This document shows positions 20,764-28,681 of a stretch of 64,000 bases of DNA, one piece after another. Position numbers and translations under genes: made by a program. Position 1 is the stretch's first letter. Each line of letters starts with the position of its first letter. The stretch comes from a virus: the IMG/VR virus record IMGVR_UViG_3300032562_000004, positions 62,001-126,000 of that record; one strand, given 5' to 3'. The notes under the pieces were generated by a model, which made no database searches, was not told the DNA's origin, and saw nothing but the letters and a program-made list of their open reading frames with translations.

Positions 20764-22270
20764 TTTTTAGTCCTATTTTATATATTTTAAATGGGAACTT
20801 CTCCTCATTATATATACGAACTCTTTCCACCATATGTTTTAAAGTATAGTTCATGTGTTTGCCGACTCTGAGGTCGTCTGAGATGTCGTAGAGAGTTGCA
20901 AGTTCTTTTCCTTCACTCTGTCGTAATCCTCGTCCAATACTTTGGAGAGTGCGTATGCTCGATTTAGTTGGCATTGCAAAAATAATGTTATGCAAATTCC
21001 TGATATTAATACCAGTACTAAAAGTACCAAAACTAGCCACAACAATAGCATCTTGTTCAATCTCCATAATTCTTCTAATTTCTTCACGGTCGGTTGTATC
21101 TGTGCCACCATGGACAAAAAATACTTTTCTATCACCTATTCGTTCCGTGTTCTTAATCATATTGTACAGTATTTTACCATGTCGGTCAACCATTTGATAT
21201 AAAACAAGTGTATTTTTACCTAAACTAACCGCAAGATTTTTAATGAATTTATTACGAGAATCGTTTGATATTAGATAATCAATTTCTTCTGCATAAGTTT
21301 TACCTTTCATTAACTTTGATATATCATCGGAATGCTTTAACACTAAACACTTAATTTCAAATTGAGAAACCAACTGTTGATTAATTAATTCATTTGTGGT
21401 AATAACCTTACGAACAGGACCAAAAAGTCCTTCTAATACAAGTTTGTGTGTTTTTGTACCATCAAGAGTGCCTGTTAGACCAATACGATACTTGGCATTA
21501 ACACAATTGGTTAATATGGTGGTAAGAGATTGTGCTTTAAAGTTATGTGCCTCGTCACCAATTACATAATCAAACTGTTCAAAGTATTCTTTTGGCATCT
21601 TATATAAAGATTGCCATGTAGAAATGGTGAGAGGTTTATCGGTTTCTTTTTCTTTACCTTGGTAGATTCGATGAATTAATGTTTCCATTGTACCATCATT
21701 GTAATCACCAAAGTCAGAGAATAGTTGTTCAACCAAAGATGTGGTTGGAACAATAATAAGACCTTTTAATTTTTGGTATTGATGGAGTTGTCGAAACAAC
21801 AAGTAGATGATGAGTGATTTGCCTGAGGCGGTTGGAGATAAGAGTAGAGCTCGCCTGTTCTGCATTGCATGAACGTATGCAGTGATTTGGTGTTCTCTGA
21901 CTTCGATTGGTTCTCCACGAGAATGTGGATTAATCTGTTCGATAAATTTCTTCGCATGATATTCTGAATATTCGTCTTGTATGCCAGTTACCGAATCATA
22001 TTCAATGGTATAATTTCTTGATTCAGCAAACTGCTCTATGTAATTTAATAATCCTATGTATATTTGATTGTTTCTTAAATCGAACAATCTTATTTTTCCA
22101 TCCCAAATTCGATTACGATATGCTGGTACAAATTGATAACCAGGAACAAAGAATTCAAAAAATTGAGAAAGTTCTTGAGCTATGTGTCTTTCACATTTAA
22201 CTTTTAAGTATACCTCGTTTACTTTAGAGATGTATATATTTTCGTTATTGTCCACCAATAAACTTTTCAT
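20756..22270 (-). CDS. uvsW: RNA-DNA / branch-migration helicase UvsW
   Basis: A 504-residue SF2 helicase (T4 UvsW: 502). The N-terminal domain (FEFFVPGYQFVPAYRNRIWD) matches the UvsW DNA-binding domain. Walker A SPTASGKSL is at 145-153, DEAH at 239-242, then GLTGTLDG and the motif VI QSIGRGLRQSEG. It unwinds R-loops and recombination intermediates, switching origin use to recombination-dependent replication. The ATG (22268-22270) lies inside the end of uvsY (26-nt overlap); an in-frame TTG is 6 nt earlier. Confidence 0.95.
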   Translation of the reverse strand: MKSLLVDNNENIYISKVNEVYLKVKCERHIAQELSQFFEFFVPGYQFVPAYRNRIWDGKIRLFDLRNNQIYIGLLNYIEQFAESRNYTIEYDSVTGIQDEYSEYHAKKFIEQINPHSRGEPIEVREHQITAYVHAMQNRRALLLSPTASGKSLIIYLLFRQLHQYQKLKGLIIVPTTSLVEQLFSDFGDYNDGTMETLIHRIYQGKEKETDKPLTISTWQSLYKMPKEYFEQFDYVIGDEAHNFKAQSLTTILTNCVNAKYRIGLTGTLDGTKTHKLVLEGLFGPVRKVITTNELINQQLVSQFEIKCLVLKHSDDISKLMKGKTYAEEIDYLISNDSRNKFIKNLAVSLGKNTLVLYQMVDRHGKILYNMIKNTERIGDRKVFFVHGGTDTTDREEIRRIMEIEQDAIVVASFGTFSTGINIRNLHNIIFAMPTKSSIRTLQSIGRGLRQSEGKELATLYDISDDLRVGKHMNYTLKHMVERVRIYNEEKFPFKIYKIGLKNA

Positions 22271-22679
22271 AATCAATGAATGACCTAAGTTGCCATGTTC
22301 TTTGTTTTAATTCATTCATAATAGATTCTAAGACAGATACCGTTTCTTCGTGGTAAACTTTCTTTTCTAACATCTTAATTAAATCGTCATCGCCTTCCAA
22401 GTAGGCATTGATATCTGATTTTAATACAAATTGAAAAGGTTGCCATCCACGAGAATACAATTCTTCTTGGTCCATACGACCACTATAATATTCAATCTTT
22501 ACCTTACGCATACGGAGATAATCAAAATGTGCCTTTTTAGATGCAATCTTGTGTTTCGTTAAAATCGAAAGGTATTTGTTGTGTAGTTTAGGAATCTTCA
22601 GCAGTTCTTTACCAGGTTCTGTCTGGTCCATGTCTGCGTCCGTTTCCCAATACTTTAAAATTTGTTCTAGATTTTCCAT
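22245..22679 (-). CDS. uvsY: Recombination mediator UvsY
   Basis: A 144-residue homologue of T4 UvsY (137), which loads UvsX recombinase onto gp32-coated single-stranded DNA. KAHFDYLRMRKVKIEYYSGR corresponds to KARLDYYSGRGDGDE of T4, and the C-terminal LESIMNELKQRTWQLRSFID to the T4 hexamerisation helix. I choose MENLEQILKYW at 22679; a longer in-frame start lies upstream of the predicted transcription start. No Shine-Dalgarno is seen. Confidence 0.88.
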   Translation of the reverse strand: MENLEQILKYWETDADMDQTEPGKELLKIPKLHNKYLSILTKHKIASKKAHFDYLRMRKVKIEYYSGRMDQEELYSRGWQPFQFVLKSDINAYLEGDDDLIKMLEKKVYHEETVSVLESIMNELKQRTWQLRSFIDYEKFIGGQ

Positions 22680-22711
22680 AATGTAATCAAAAATATAATG
22701 CTTAAATCTGT

Positions 22712-22740
22712 ATATTATCACAGACTATAATAAAAGTCAA
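22712..22740 (-). promoter_or_regulatory. Promoter of the uvsY-uvsW unit
   Basis: Minus strand -35 TTGACT (22735-22740), 17 bp, -10 TAATAT (22712-22717). The -35 contains the TGA stop of the upstream gene. The predicted start, near 22705, leaves a leader of about 26 nt. Confidence 0.55.
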
Positions 22741-23270
22741 GCAGAAACGTCCACAAAATCAAAATAATCAAACATAAAAGTGGAATCTGCCGAAATAATA
22801 TCATCAGCCGATTGACTGGAATCAAATATGATATCTGATAGTGTGATAGGAAACATGTTATAAAAATTAACCCGTAATAGTGGATTATTCAATGAAGATA
22901 AAACAGTCAAGGTACCATCTGAATAATAAGATGGTTTATTGCCCCTTTGTGCATAACCCGCCTGCAACCTTTTTCTTTCTTCGTAACTGTCTGGAGACGC
23001 AATGGAACGGAACCAAGTGTGTAATTCTTGCCACGATGCCAGTTTCTCGTCAACTAAGAAATGAATATTGAAAGGATTGTAAGTAATCTTATTACCAGGC
23101 GCAAAAATATCTAACATTGGAGTTTGTAGTGGTGCTTGACCTAGATTGATACCTGGTATATTTACAGACTGACAAAAGAAAGTTGTGTTTGGTAACCGAT
23201 CAAAAGTTAATAAAAACTTTGTCGGTTGTAATAGATTTGTATTCTGAGGTGATCTAGTAAGTGCTGTCAT
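22737..23270 (-). CDS. Tail-tube-like structural protein (gp19-fold; gp3 by position)
   Basis: A 177-residue protein: FLLTFDRLPNTTFFCQSVNI, PGINLGQAPLQTPMLDIF, FNIHFLVDEKLASWQELHTW and a C-terminal FMFDYFDFVDVSA. This is the pattern of contractile-tail tube-fold proteins (gp19, gp48/gp54 group). In cyanophage-type genomes the gene between gp23 and uvsY is often labelled gp3, the tail terminator, and T4 gp3 has nearly the same length (176). I can support the tube fold but not which role. It follows gp23 after tandem hairpins. Confidence 0.6.
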   Translation of the reverse strand: MTALTRSPQNTNLLQPTKFLLTFDRLPNTTFFCQSVNIPGINLGQAPLQTPMLDIFAPGNKITYNPFNIHFLVDEKLASWQELHTWFRSIASPDSYEERKRLQAGYAQRGNKPSYYSDGTLTVLSSLNNPLLRVNFYNMFPITLSDIIFDSSQSADDIISADSTFMFDYFDFVDVSA

Positions 23271-23293
23271 ACAATTATTTAGGCCATAAAAAA

Positions 23294-23315
23294 AGAGACT
23301 CCCGAAGAAGTCTCT
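23294..23315 (-). terminator. Terminator after gp23
   Basis: AGAGACT/AGTCTCT stem (7 bp) with an 8-nt loop, followed by seven T on the minus strand. A second hairpin ATCAC/GTGAT (23323-23338) lies between it and the gp23 stop. Confidence 0.88.
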
Positions 23316-23353
23316 CTAAACTATCACTCTGTGGTGATTTTGTTTTGTTTAAA

Positions 23354-24694
23354 TTACATGAGGTTCTTAACTTGGAAAATACGATAGTATACGTTAGAAC
23401 GTGGTGTAATTTGGCTAGTAGCAGCACCGTTTGCCAAGACACCTTTAGCAAATGGGTTTGGTACCATACCGTAACGTGTTTTGAAACCAATTTTTGGTTG
23501 GAATGTAAATTGGTCAACTGCACGAACCATTTGTAATGGAACGTATGGGCAATAGAACAAACCAGCGTCATAAGGTGAAGAACCTTTGTAACCGATTGTA
23601 ACCAATTCTTGGTTAGAAGTATAACCACCAAAGTATGGGTCAATGTACACTTTGATACGGCCATGTAACATACCAGCGAATGTATTGCCAGTATCATCTA
23701 CTTGCAAATCAGCAGACAAAGCAGGTGTGTAAGAAAGAACACCAGCCATAGCCATTGCTGAAGCAACGTCAGAAGAAACGATTAATACGTTACCTTTACC
23801 TCTACGAGTCTGCTTGGCAATAACGTTAGCGTCACGTTCAATTTGGAAAATCAAACCTTTGAAACGCTCAACTGACCAACGGCCGTTAGAGTCTGTATCT
23901 AAGTCAAATGTACCAGCATTTGTTGTGCCATATTGAGCACCTGGAACAGCGGACAAATAGATTGTACGGATAACTTCACGGTTGATTTCTGAGAGGATCT
24001 CAGTAGACAGAATGTTAGACAGTTCTGTTTCAGCATCAAGACCATGAATTGCTTTCAAGTCTTGTGCGAGTTCTAATGAGTACTCAGCTTTCAAGGCACG
24101 GCTTTGAGCAGTTACAGTAACTTTCTCAATTGTAAACGCCATTTGTTGGAATGGGTTTGTGTCGCTTGTACCTAATTGTTCAGCAGTAGCTGTTGGGATA
24201 CCAACACCAGTTGTGAATGCGTTAGCAGTCAAAGAAGCAACAGGGTTTGTTGTAACGTCAGCTGCTTGTGTACCTTGGAAACCGTATGGGTTAGCAGAAG
24301 AATTAGCACCAGAGAACTCTGTGTTAGCTTCGTTGAAGAATGCTTCAGCAGTGCTTGATTGGTTGTTGTACAATGCACGCATTGCAAAAATCAAACCAGT
24401 AGGACCAGTCATTGGTTGAACACCAGCAACGTCATAAGCGATTAGATTTGGCAATGAACGGCGTACCAAAGAAATCAAGATTGGGTCAAAGTTAGAAACA
24501 CCACCACCAATGTTGGTTGGACCAGCAGAGTAAGTAGTTTCGTTCAACTGAGCAGCATCTTGATTCATTGCTTGTTGTTGATTTTCCAAAACAAGAGCTG
24601 TAACAGCCTTCTTGTATGGGTCTTTAATAGAATCGAGTTCTGGATGTTCCAAAACTGGAGCCCATTTCTTTTGTAGTTCTTCAGTCATATACAT
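23354..24694 (-). CDS. 23: Major capsid protein gp23
   Basis: A 446-residue HK97-fold capsid protein (T4 gp23: 521). Recognisable blocks: ISLVRRSLPNLIAYDVAGVQ, QPMTGPTGLIFAMRALYNNQ, RALKAEYSLELAQDLKAIHG and RKGN-like loops near GKGNVLIVSSDVASAMAMAG. The scaffold-facing N-terminal 52 residues end in QLNE-TTYS, a plausible gp21 cleavage site (LxE consensus). Strong codon regularity and a tandem-hairpin terminator fit very high late expression. AAGGA precedes the first ATG by about 10 nt; a second ATG is two codons on. Confidence 0.97.
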   Translation of the reverse strand: MYMTEELQKKWAPVLEHPELDSIKDPYKKAVTALVLENQQQAMNQDAAQLNETTYSAGPTNIGGGVSNFDPILISLVRRSLPNLIAYDVAGVQPMTGPTGLIFAMRALYNNQSSTAEAFFNEANTEFSGANSSANPYGFQGTQAADVTTNPVASLTANAFTTGVGIPTATAEQLGTSDTNPFQQMAFTIEKVTVTAQSRALKAEYSLELAQDLKAIHGLDAETELSNILSTEILSEINREVIRTIYLSAVPGAQYGTTNAGTFDLDTDSNGRWSVERFKGLIFQIERDANVIAKQTRRGKGNVLIVSSDVASAMAMAGVLSYTPALSADLQVDDTGNTFAGMLHGRIKVYIDPYFGGYTSNQELVTIGYKGSSPYDAGLFYCPYVPLQMVRAVDQFTFQPKIGFKTRYGMVPNPFAKGVLANGAATSQITPRSNVYYRIFQVKNLM

Positions 24695-24722
24695 GTTAGT
24701 TTTTCCTTATAGTTGTATATTT

Positions 24723-26048
24723 TTACTTGAGTGATTTAGAAATAGTCTTGGAATAAGCTTCCATCAAAGGATCAGCAGACTTAGCTACAGTCTCGCCATC
24801 TTCTTCCACGAGCACTTCGTCTAGTGATGAACTGTCGGCAACTTTAATATCTGCTTTGAAATATGATTCTTTCAAAGTATCAATTTTGCCAACAAATTCG
24901 TCCTCAGTAGTGAATTCTACGTTCTCTGCGAGCGATTTTAACTTCTCTACTTGGGTTTGAGTCAGGCCTTCACACGCTGTGTAGATAGCCTCAATTTTCT
25001 TTTGTTCGTTTAGTTCTTTATTTAATTCGACACCACGTTGAATTTGTTCATTCAAAGCAGATTCAAGTTCCTCAACTTTAGCAGCCAAACCTTCAACAAT
25101 GTCTACCTTTTCAGATGGAACATCAATGTAATGTTCTACGAATAGGTTACGCAAACCATCGATGAATTCTTCGGTGATTTCGGCACGGAGACCAGATTCG
25201 ATAGCGATTTCGTTATCTTTAATCCATTCTTCTACCATGTAGTTGAGATAGTCATCAACTTTAGCGGCCAAATCTTCTTTGATTTCTTCAACGGCAGATT
25301 CAAACTGTTCCATCAATTCTGCTTCAGCAATGGCAACAACTTCTTCAGCACGAGCAATAACTGCGGCTTCAAAAATTGTAGAAGCTTTGGCAACGAATTC
25401 TTCAGAAAGATTTTCACCAGACAACAAAGCATCCATATCTTCTTTAATTTTGGCTTTGTTAATCATTTTCTTGATGAGTTTTTTATCTTGAGCCTCATCA
25501 TCATGATTCTCATCTTCTTCAGCAACCAAATCACCTTCAACTTCGGTAGATTCAGCATACTTGGAAGCAACGTGCTCACCATCATAGTGTTGGAAAGTAG
25601 CGCCTGCATTTTTTTGCATTGTTTGTGTTGCCAATTTACCAGCAATACGGTCACGAATAGCATCCATGTGTGTAGCTGGTTCTTGATGAGCGTGTACTAA
25701 ATCGGAACGACCCATAGTTTCTTGTGGTTGACCTTCGAGTTTACGGATACCTACGCCGTCTTTTTCGGAACCAACTGGAGGGGTAGCACCAGGAGGAGTT
25801 GCTGATGGTGTGCCTTTTGTGTAATCAGGCAAAGCATCTGTTTCTTCTTCAGGTGAGTGACCAATATCACCAGCATCGTTAGTGCCGTAAGCAGTCTTAG
25901 ACTGGATACGATCTTCACCAACTTCACCTTTTGTATGATGGTCTTGACCACGCTGGCCACGCTTCTTGGCAATGTTTGCGTCAAATGTTTCTTTTGAACC
26001 TTCAGCCAAGATTGCTTTAGCGGCTTCGGACAGATTAAATTTTCCCAT
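24723..26048 (-). CDS. 22: Prohead scaffolding core protein gp22
   Basis: A 441-residue protein, much longer than T4 gp22 (269) but similar to the extended gp22 of marine relatives. The N-terminal 160 residues are polar, Gly/Pro-rich and disordered-looking. The rest is acidic and strongly helical/coiled coil (AEAELMEQFESAVEEIKEDL, KVEELESALNEQIQRGVELN). Late octamer 26077-26084 stands just before it, and it directly precedes gp23, as in T4. It fills the prohead and is degraded by gp21. Confidence 0.9.
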   Translation of the reverse strand: MGKFNLSEAAKAILAEGSKETFDANIAKKRGQRGQDHHTKGEVGEDRIQSKTAYGTNDAGDIGHSPEEETDALPDYTKGTPSATPPGATPPVGSEKDGVGIRKLEGQPQETMGRSDLVHAHQEPATHMDAIRDRIAGKLATQTMQKNAGATFQHYDGEHVASKYAESTEVEGDLVAEEDENHDDEAQDKKLIKKMINKAKIKEDMDALLSGENLSEEFVAKASTIFEAAVIARAEEVVAIAEAELMEQFESAVEEIKEDLAAKVDDYLNYMVEEWIKDNEIAIESGLRAEITEEFIDGLRNLFVEHYIDVPSEKVDIVEGLAAKVEELESALNEQIQRGVELNKELNEQKKIEAIYTACEGLTQTQVEKLKSLAENVEFTTEDEFVGKIDTLKESYFKADIKVADSSSLDEVLVEEDGETVAKSADPLMEAYSKTISKSLK

Positions 26049-26076
26049 TTTGAAAATCTCCTTGATTTATTGGATA

Positions 26077-26084
26077 TATTTATA
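26077..26084 (-). promoter_or_regulatory. Late promoter of gp22-gp23
   Basis: Exact TATAAATA on the minus strand, 28 nt before the gp22 ATG, with AAGGAG in between. Confidence 0.75.
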
Positions 26085-26085
26085 T

Positions 26086-26730
26086 TTAAAGTTTTTTCAT
26101 GAAGTTCTCAAAAATGTGTAGACTAACTTCCTCAATCTCTTTGCGTGAAGCATGGCGAATCTGTTTGATTGCCCGAGAGTGATCCTGTTCTGTCCAAACA
26201 CCATTGACTAACATCCATTCTTTACCTTCCATAATGCCCTGCACAAAAGCACCTGGTGCGGAAGGGTCTGCTACAATATCTGCCGCTGTGGCTAGATAAA
26301 AATCGTTCTGAACAACATTAACACCATTAACGTTTTTCAATGAACCCATACCTCTTGATGAAACACCTAATTGAGCGCCACCTTCAATAAGGCTTCTGGC
26401 GATTTGACCCATAGGAGTATCAAGAATTTTTGCTTTACCGATCCATTGTGTACCATCTTCTCTCAAACCAACAATCATATGTGATACACGGTCTAAGTTA
26501 ATGGTTGGTGTTTCAGGATGTCCCAATTCACCAAAGGCACGGTTTTTGTTAATATATTCTTCAGTATAACGATGAACTTCTTTTTTCATCGTGTTGTATT
26601 CATACAAACGGCCATTCTTGTTTTTCTTTTCGGAAACGAGAAAAGGACCTTCAATAAAGAGTTCCTTTTTACCATCGGTACCTTCGGTAATATAATTTAC
26701 CGTTTCGTTAATTTCTTTAATAAGTTTCAT
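26086..26730 (-). CDS. 21: Prohead core protease gp21
   Basis: A 214-residue serine protease of the herpesvirus-assemblin-like family (T4 gp21: 212). The catalytic His71 is in FGELGHPETPTINLDRVSHM and Ser125 in LGVSSRGMGS. It cleaves gp22, gp23 and core proteins during head maturation. It lies immediately upstream of gp22. Confidence 0.95.
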   Translation of the reverse strand: MKLIKEINETVNYITEGTDGKKELFIEGPFLVSEKKNKNGRLYEYNTMKKEVHRYTEEYINKNRAFGELGHPETPTINLDRVSHMIVGLREDGTQWIGKAKILDTPMGQIARSLIEGGAQLGVSSRGMGSLKNVNGVNVVQNDFYLATAADIVADPSAPGAFVQGIMEGKEWMLVNGVWTEQDHSRAIKQIRHASRKEIEEVSLHIFENFMKKL

Positions 26731-27158
26731 AATCCTATTGCCCTTCGTTTTCTTAACGATATTTTTCTTTTTCTTATTGACGTTCTCAATTTAGCACGTC
26801 TTTTAAACTTTGACCTTCTGGACCCTATCTTACGATGCCTACGTTCTGCCGGCATCATTCGTACTAATTTACCAGCACGAATTGTATAACCTTTAACTGC
26901 CGAAAACTTCTTACGGCGTTGTATCTTACCTTTACGGACACGAACACGAATTACTTTGGTTCGTCCCATCTTTAATACATTTGACTTCTTGTTACCTTCA
27001 AATACCAATTCTGGTATTGCATCACCAAACATTTGAGAAGCAATCTCTTGCTTCTTTTCATCTAACTTATCGTAGATGATAGTTTCTAATATCTCGTCTA
27101 AATCCTTTTTCGCCTCTAATAACCTGTCGGATAAAAGATTTGAAATAAAAACATTCAT
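26727..27158 (-). CDS. Highly basic prohead-core-like protein
   Basis: A 143-residue protein. The first 50 residues form an acidic helix (LLEAKKDLDEILETIIYDKL, DEKKQEIASQMFGD) like T4 prohead core proteins gp67/gp68. The last 80 are extremely Arg/Lys-rich (VIRVRVRKGKIQRRKKFSAV, RRSKFKRRAKLRTSIRKRKI). It overlaps gp21 by ATGA and lies where T4 has gp68. It may bind DNA or the acidic scaffold inside the head. Position and N-terminus favour a prohead core role; not proven. Confidence 0.6.
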   Translation of the reverse strand: MNVFISNLLSDRLLEAKKDLDEILETIIYDKLDEKKQEIASQMFGDAIPELVFEGNKKSNVLKMGRTKVIRVRVRKGKIQRRKKFSAVKGYTIRAGKLVRMMPAERRHRKIGSRRSKFKRRAKLRTSIRKRKISLRKRRAIGL

Positions 27159-27742
27159 TACGGTACCAAATTGTATGGCTTGTAGTTGAACGCTGCTGGT
27201 TCGTTGAACTGACCACGTTGGTACATAGCGTTGTTCTTACGCAAAGTAATAATTAAAGTGTATGCACTATTTGCAGTACCACCTGTTGTTTGAATACCAA
27301 TATCTCCAACACCAACAGTATTAGCATGAATACCGTCACCAGAATTATTTAAAATAGATGGTAACTGCTCGCCTAGTCCAAACTCACCTTGTAAGTTTAG
27401 ATGAAAAATGGTTGATGAGTTGGCATATGCTGATGCAGCTGTGCCTGTGTTGTTGCCTGACCAAAACAATTCGACACCACCAACATTTGATGTTGGAAAG
27501 TTAACGTAATATTTTACGCCAGTTAACTGTAAATCGTAGTATGACAATGTTGTATTAGCAGAACCACCTTGTGAGTTTGCTACCAAATAGTTATTGGTTG
27601 CCAAAGCACCATACAAAGTATTAGCTTGAATACGAGCAACGTTTAATTCTGATCCTGATACGCCATCAAATACGCCAGTTAACTTAATAATAGCATCGGT
27701 CTGTGTGTCTCTTAGGACTTGGTATGTAAATTTATTTGACAT
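27158..27742 (-). CDS. Virion-type protein A of a tandem paralogous pair
   Basis: A 194-residue beta-rich protein, MSNKFTYQVLRDTQTDAIIK onward. It shares with the upstream gene the start (YxVLxDTxxxAxIKLTxxFDG), the block NVARIQANTLYGAL, and the end AYTLIxxLRKxNAMYQRGQFN-PAAFN-PYNLxP. It sits in the head gene cluster between gp20 and gp21. Probably structural; function unknown. Confidence 0.65.
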   Translation of the reverse strand: MSNKFTYQVLRDTQTDAIIKLTGVFDGVSGSELNVARIQANTLYGALATNNYLVANSQGGSANTTLSYYDLQLTGVKYYVNFPTSNVGGVELFWSGNNTGTAASAYANSSTIFHLNLQGEFGLGEQLPSILNNSGDGIHANTVGVGDIGIQTTGGTANSAYTLIITLRKNNAMYQRGQFNEPAAFNYKPYNLVP

Positions 27743-27743
27743 A

Positions 27744-28262
27744 TTATGGGTTCAAGTTATAAGGTGGAGCATTAAATGCAGCAGGATCATTAAATTGACC
27801 ACGCTGATACATTGCGTTATCTTTACGAAGCTCTACAATTAATGTGTAAGCACAATTTGCAACCAAACCAAAAGTTTGTACACCAATATCACCTGTAGCA
27901 CCTACGGCATTGTTTCTAATCGTAACCATGCCTTGTTCTTCTGAATATTGACCACACAAATCCATGTTAAAGATTGGAACAGTATTGGCAGTATTTGCTG
28001 CATTCCAAAACAACTCAACGTAACCTTTTTGTTGAGAAGCAATATTGTAACCAATTCTTGAAATGGTTATATTATAAAATGGCTTTGCTGTGTTGCCTGT
28101 TACTAATAAATTATTGTTAGCATCTAAAGCACCATACAAAGTATTAGCTTGAATACGAGCAACATTATACTCTTGACCAGAACCGTCAAAATTAGCAGTT
28201 AATTTAATAACGGCTTTTTGTGTTGTATCTTTTAATACTTCGTATGTATAAATGTTGGACAT
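27744..28262 (-). CDS. Virion-type protein B of a tandem paralogous pair
   Basis: A 172-residue paralogue of the next gene, from which it is separated by 1 nt. It lacks the Gly/Asn-rich insertions of that copy (centre VELFWNAANTANTVPIFNMD against VELFWSGNNTG plus extra residues). Likely a duplicated head or decoration protein. Confidence 0.65.
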   Translation of the reverse strand: MSNIYTYEVLKDTTQKAVIKLTANFDGSGQEYNVARIQANTLYGALDANNNLLVTGNTAKPFYNITISRIGYNIASQQKGYVELFWNAANTANTVPIFNMDLCGQYSEEQGMVTIRNNAVGATGDIGVQTFGLVANCAYTLIVELRKDNAMYQRGQFNDPAAFNAPPYNLNP

Positions 28263-28270
28263 TCTTTATC

Positions 28271-28486
28271 CTATTTAAATTCTTCTGGTACAGATGTGGA
28301 CCATTGCATTGCTTCATATGGTACTGTTACATATTTATCGATCTTATCCACATAGTACAAAGCGACTCTTTGTCCGTTAGGAAATTGCCTAACAGACTTA
28401 CGTTTCATAATCAAAACGGCAGGAGGATCCATAGTCTTTTGACTGGATCTTTTTGCTTCAGCAATTACTTGTTTAAGCGTTTTCAT
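28271..28486 (-). CDS. Unknown small basic protein in the head cluster
   Basis: A 71-residue protein from ATG 28484-28486 (MKTLKQVIAEAKRSSQKTMD); a GTG 21 nt earlier is in frame. A basic helix is followed by a beta-like ALYYVDKIDKYVTVPYEAM. It overlaps the 58-residue gene upstream by 14 nt. No family recognised. Confidence 0.55.
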   Translation of the reverse strand: MKTLKQVIAEAKRSSQKTMDPPAVLIMKRKSVRQFPNGQRVALYYVDKIDKYVTVPYEAMQWSTSVPEEFK

Positions 28487-28649
28487 CCGAATCAGATTCT
28501 TCTTCACTACGGAAGAAATTTTGTGCTACCGCTTGTTTAGCTGCTTCAATATGAGCAGTTACTTTATCGTGAATGGAAGCATAGAGTGCATTTCTAAATT
28601 CTACACCATTATCATCCATTGCATAGTCTATGATTTGTCTTGTATCCAT
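28473..28649 (-). CDS. 67: gp67-like prohead core protein (small)
   Basis: A 58-residue ORF. Helix MDTRQIIDYAMDDNGVEFRN is followed by AAKQAVAQNFFRSEEESDSD, an alpha-helix with an acidic tail. This resembles T4 gp67 (80 residues), where IARNFLIEGEEPEDEDED occupies the same place. It directly follows gp20, the T4 position of 67. GAGGAG and a late octamer precede it. Confidence 0.65.
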   Translation of the reverse strand: MDTRQIIDYAMDDNGVEFRNALYASIHDKVTAHIEAAKQAVAQNFFRSEEESDSDENA

Positions 28650-28665
28650 TTGTTTCTCCTCAAAA

Positions 28666-28673
28666 TATTTATA
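28666..28673 (-). promoter_or_regulatory. Late promoter of the 67-21 unit
   Basis: Exact TATAAATA on the minus strand between the gp20 stop and the gp67-like gene. Confidence 0.7.
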
Positions 28674-28681
28674 ATAAACGC

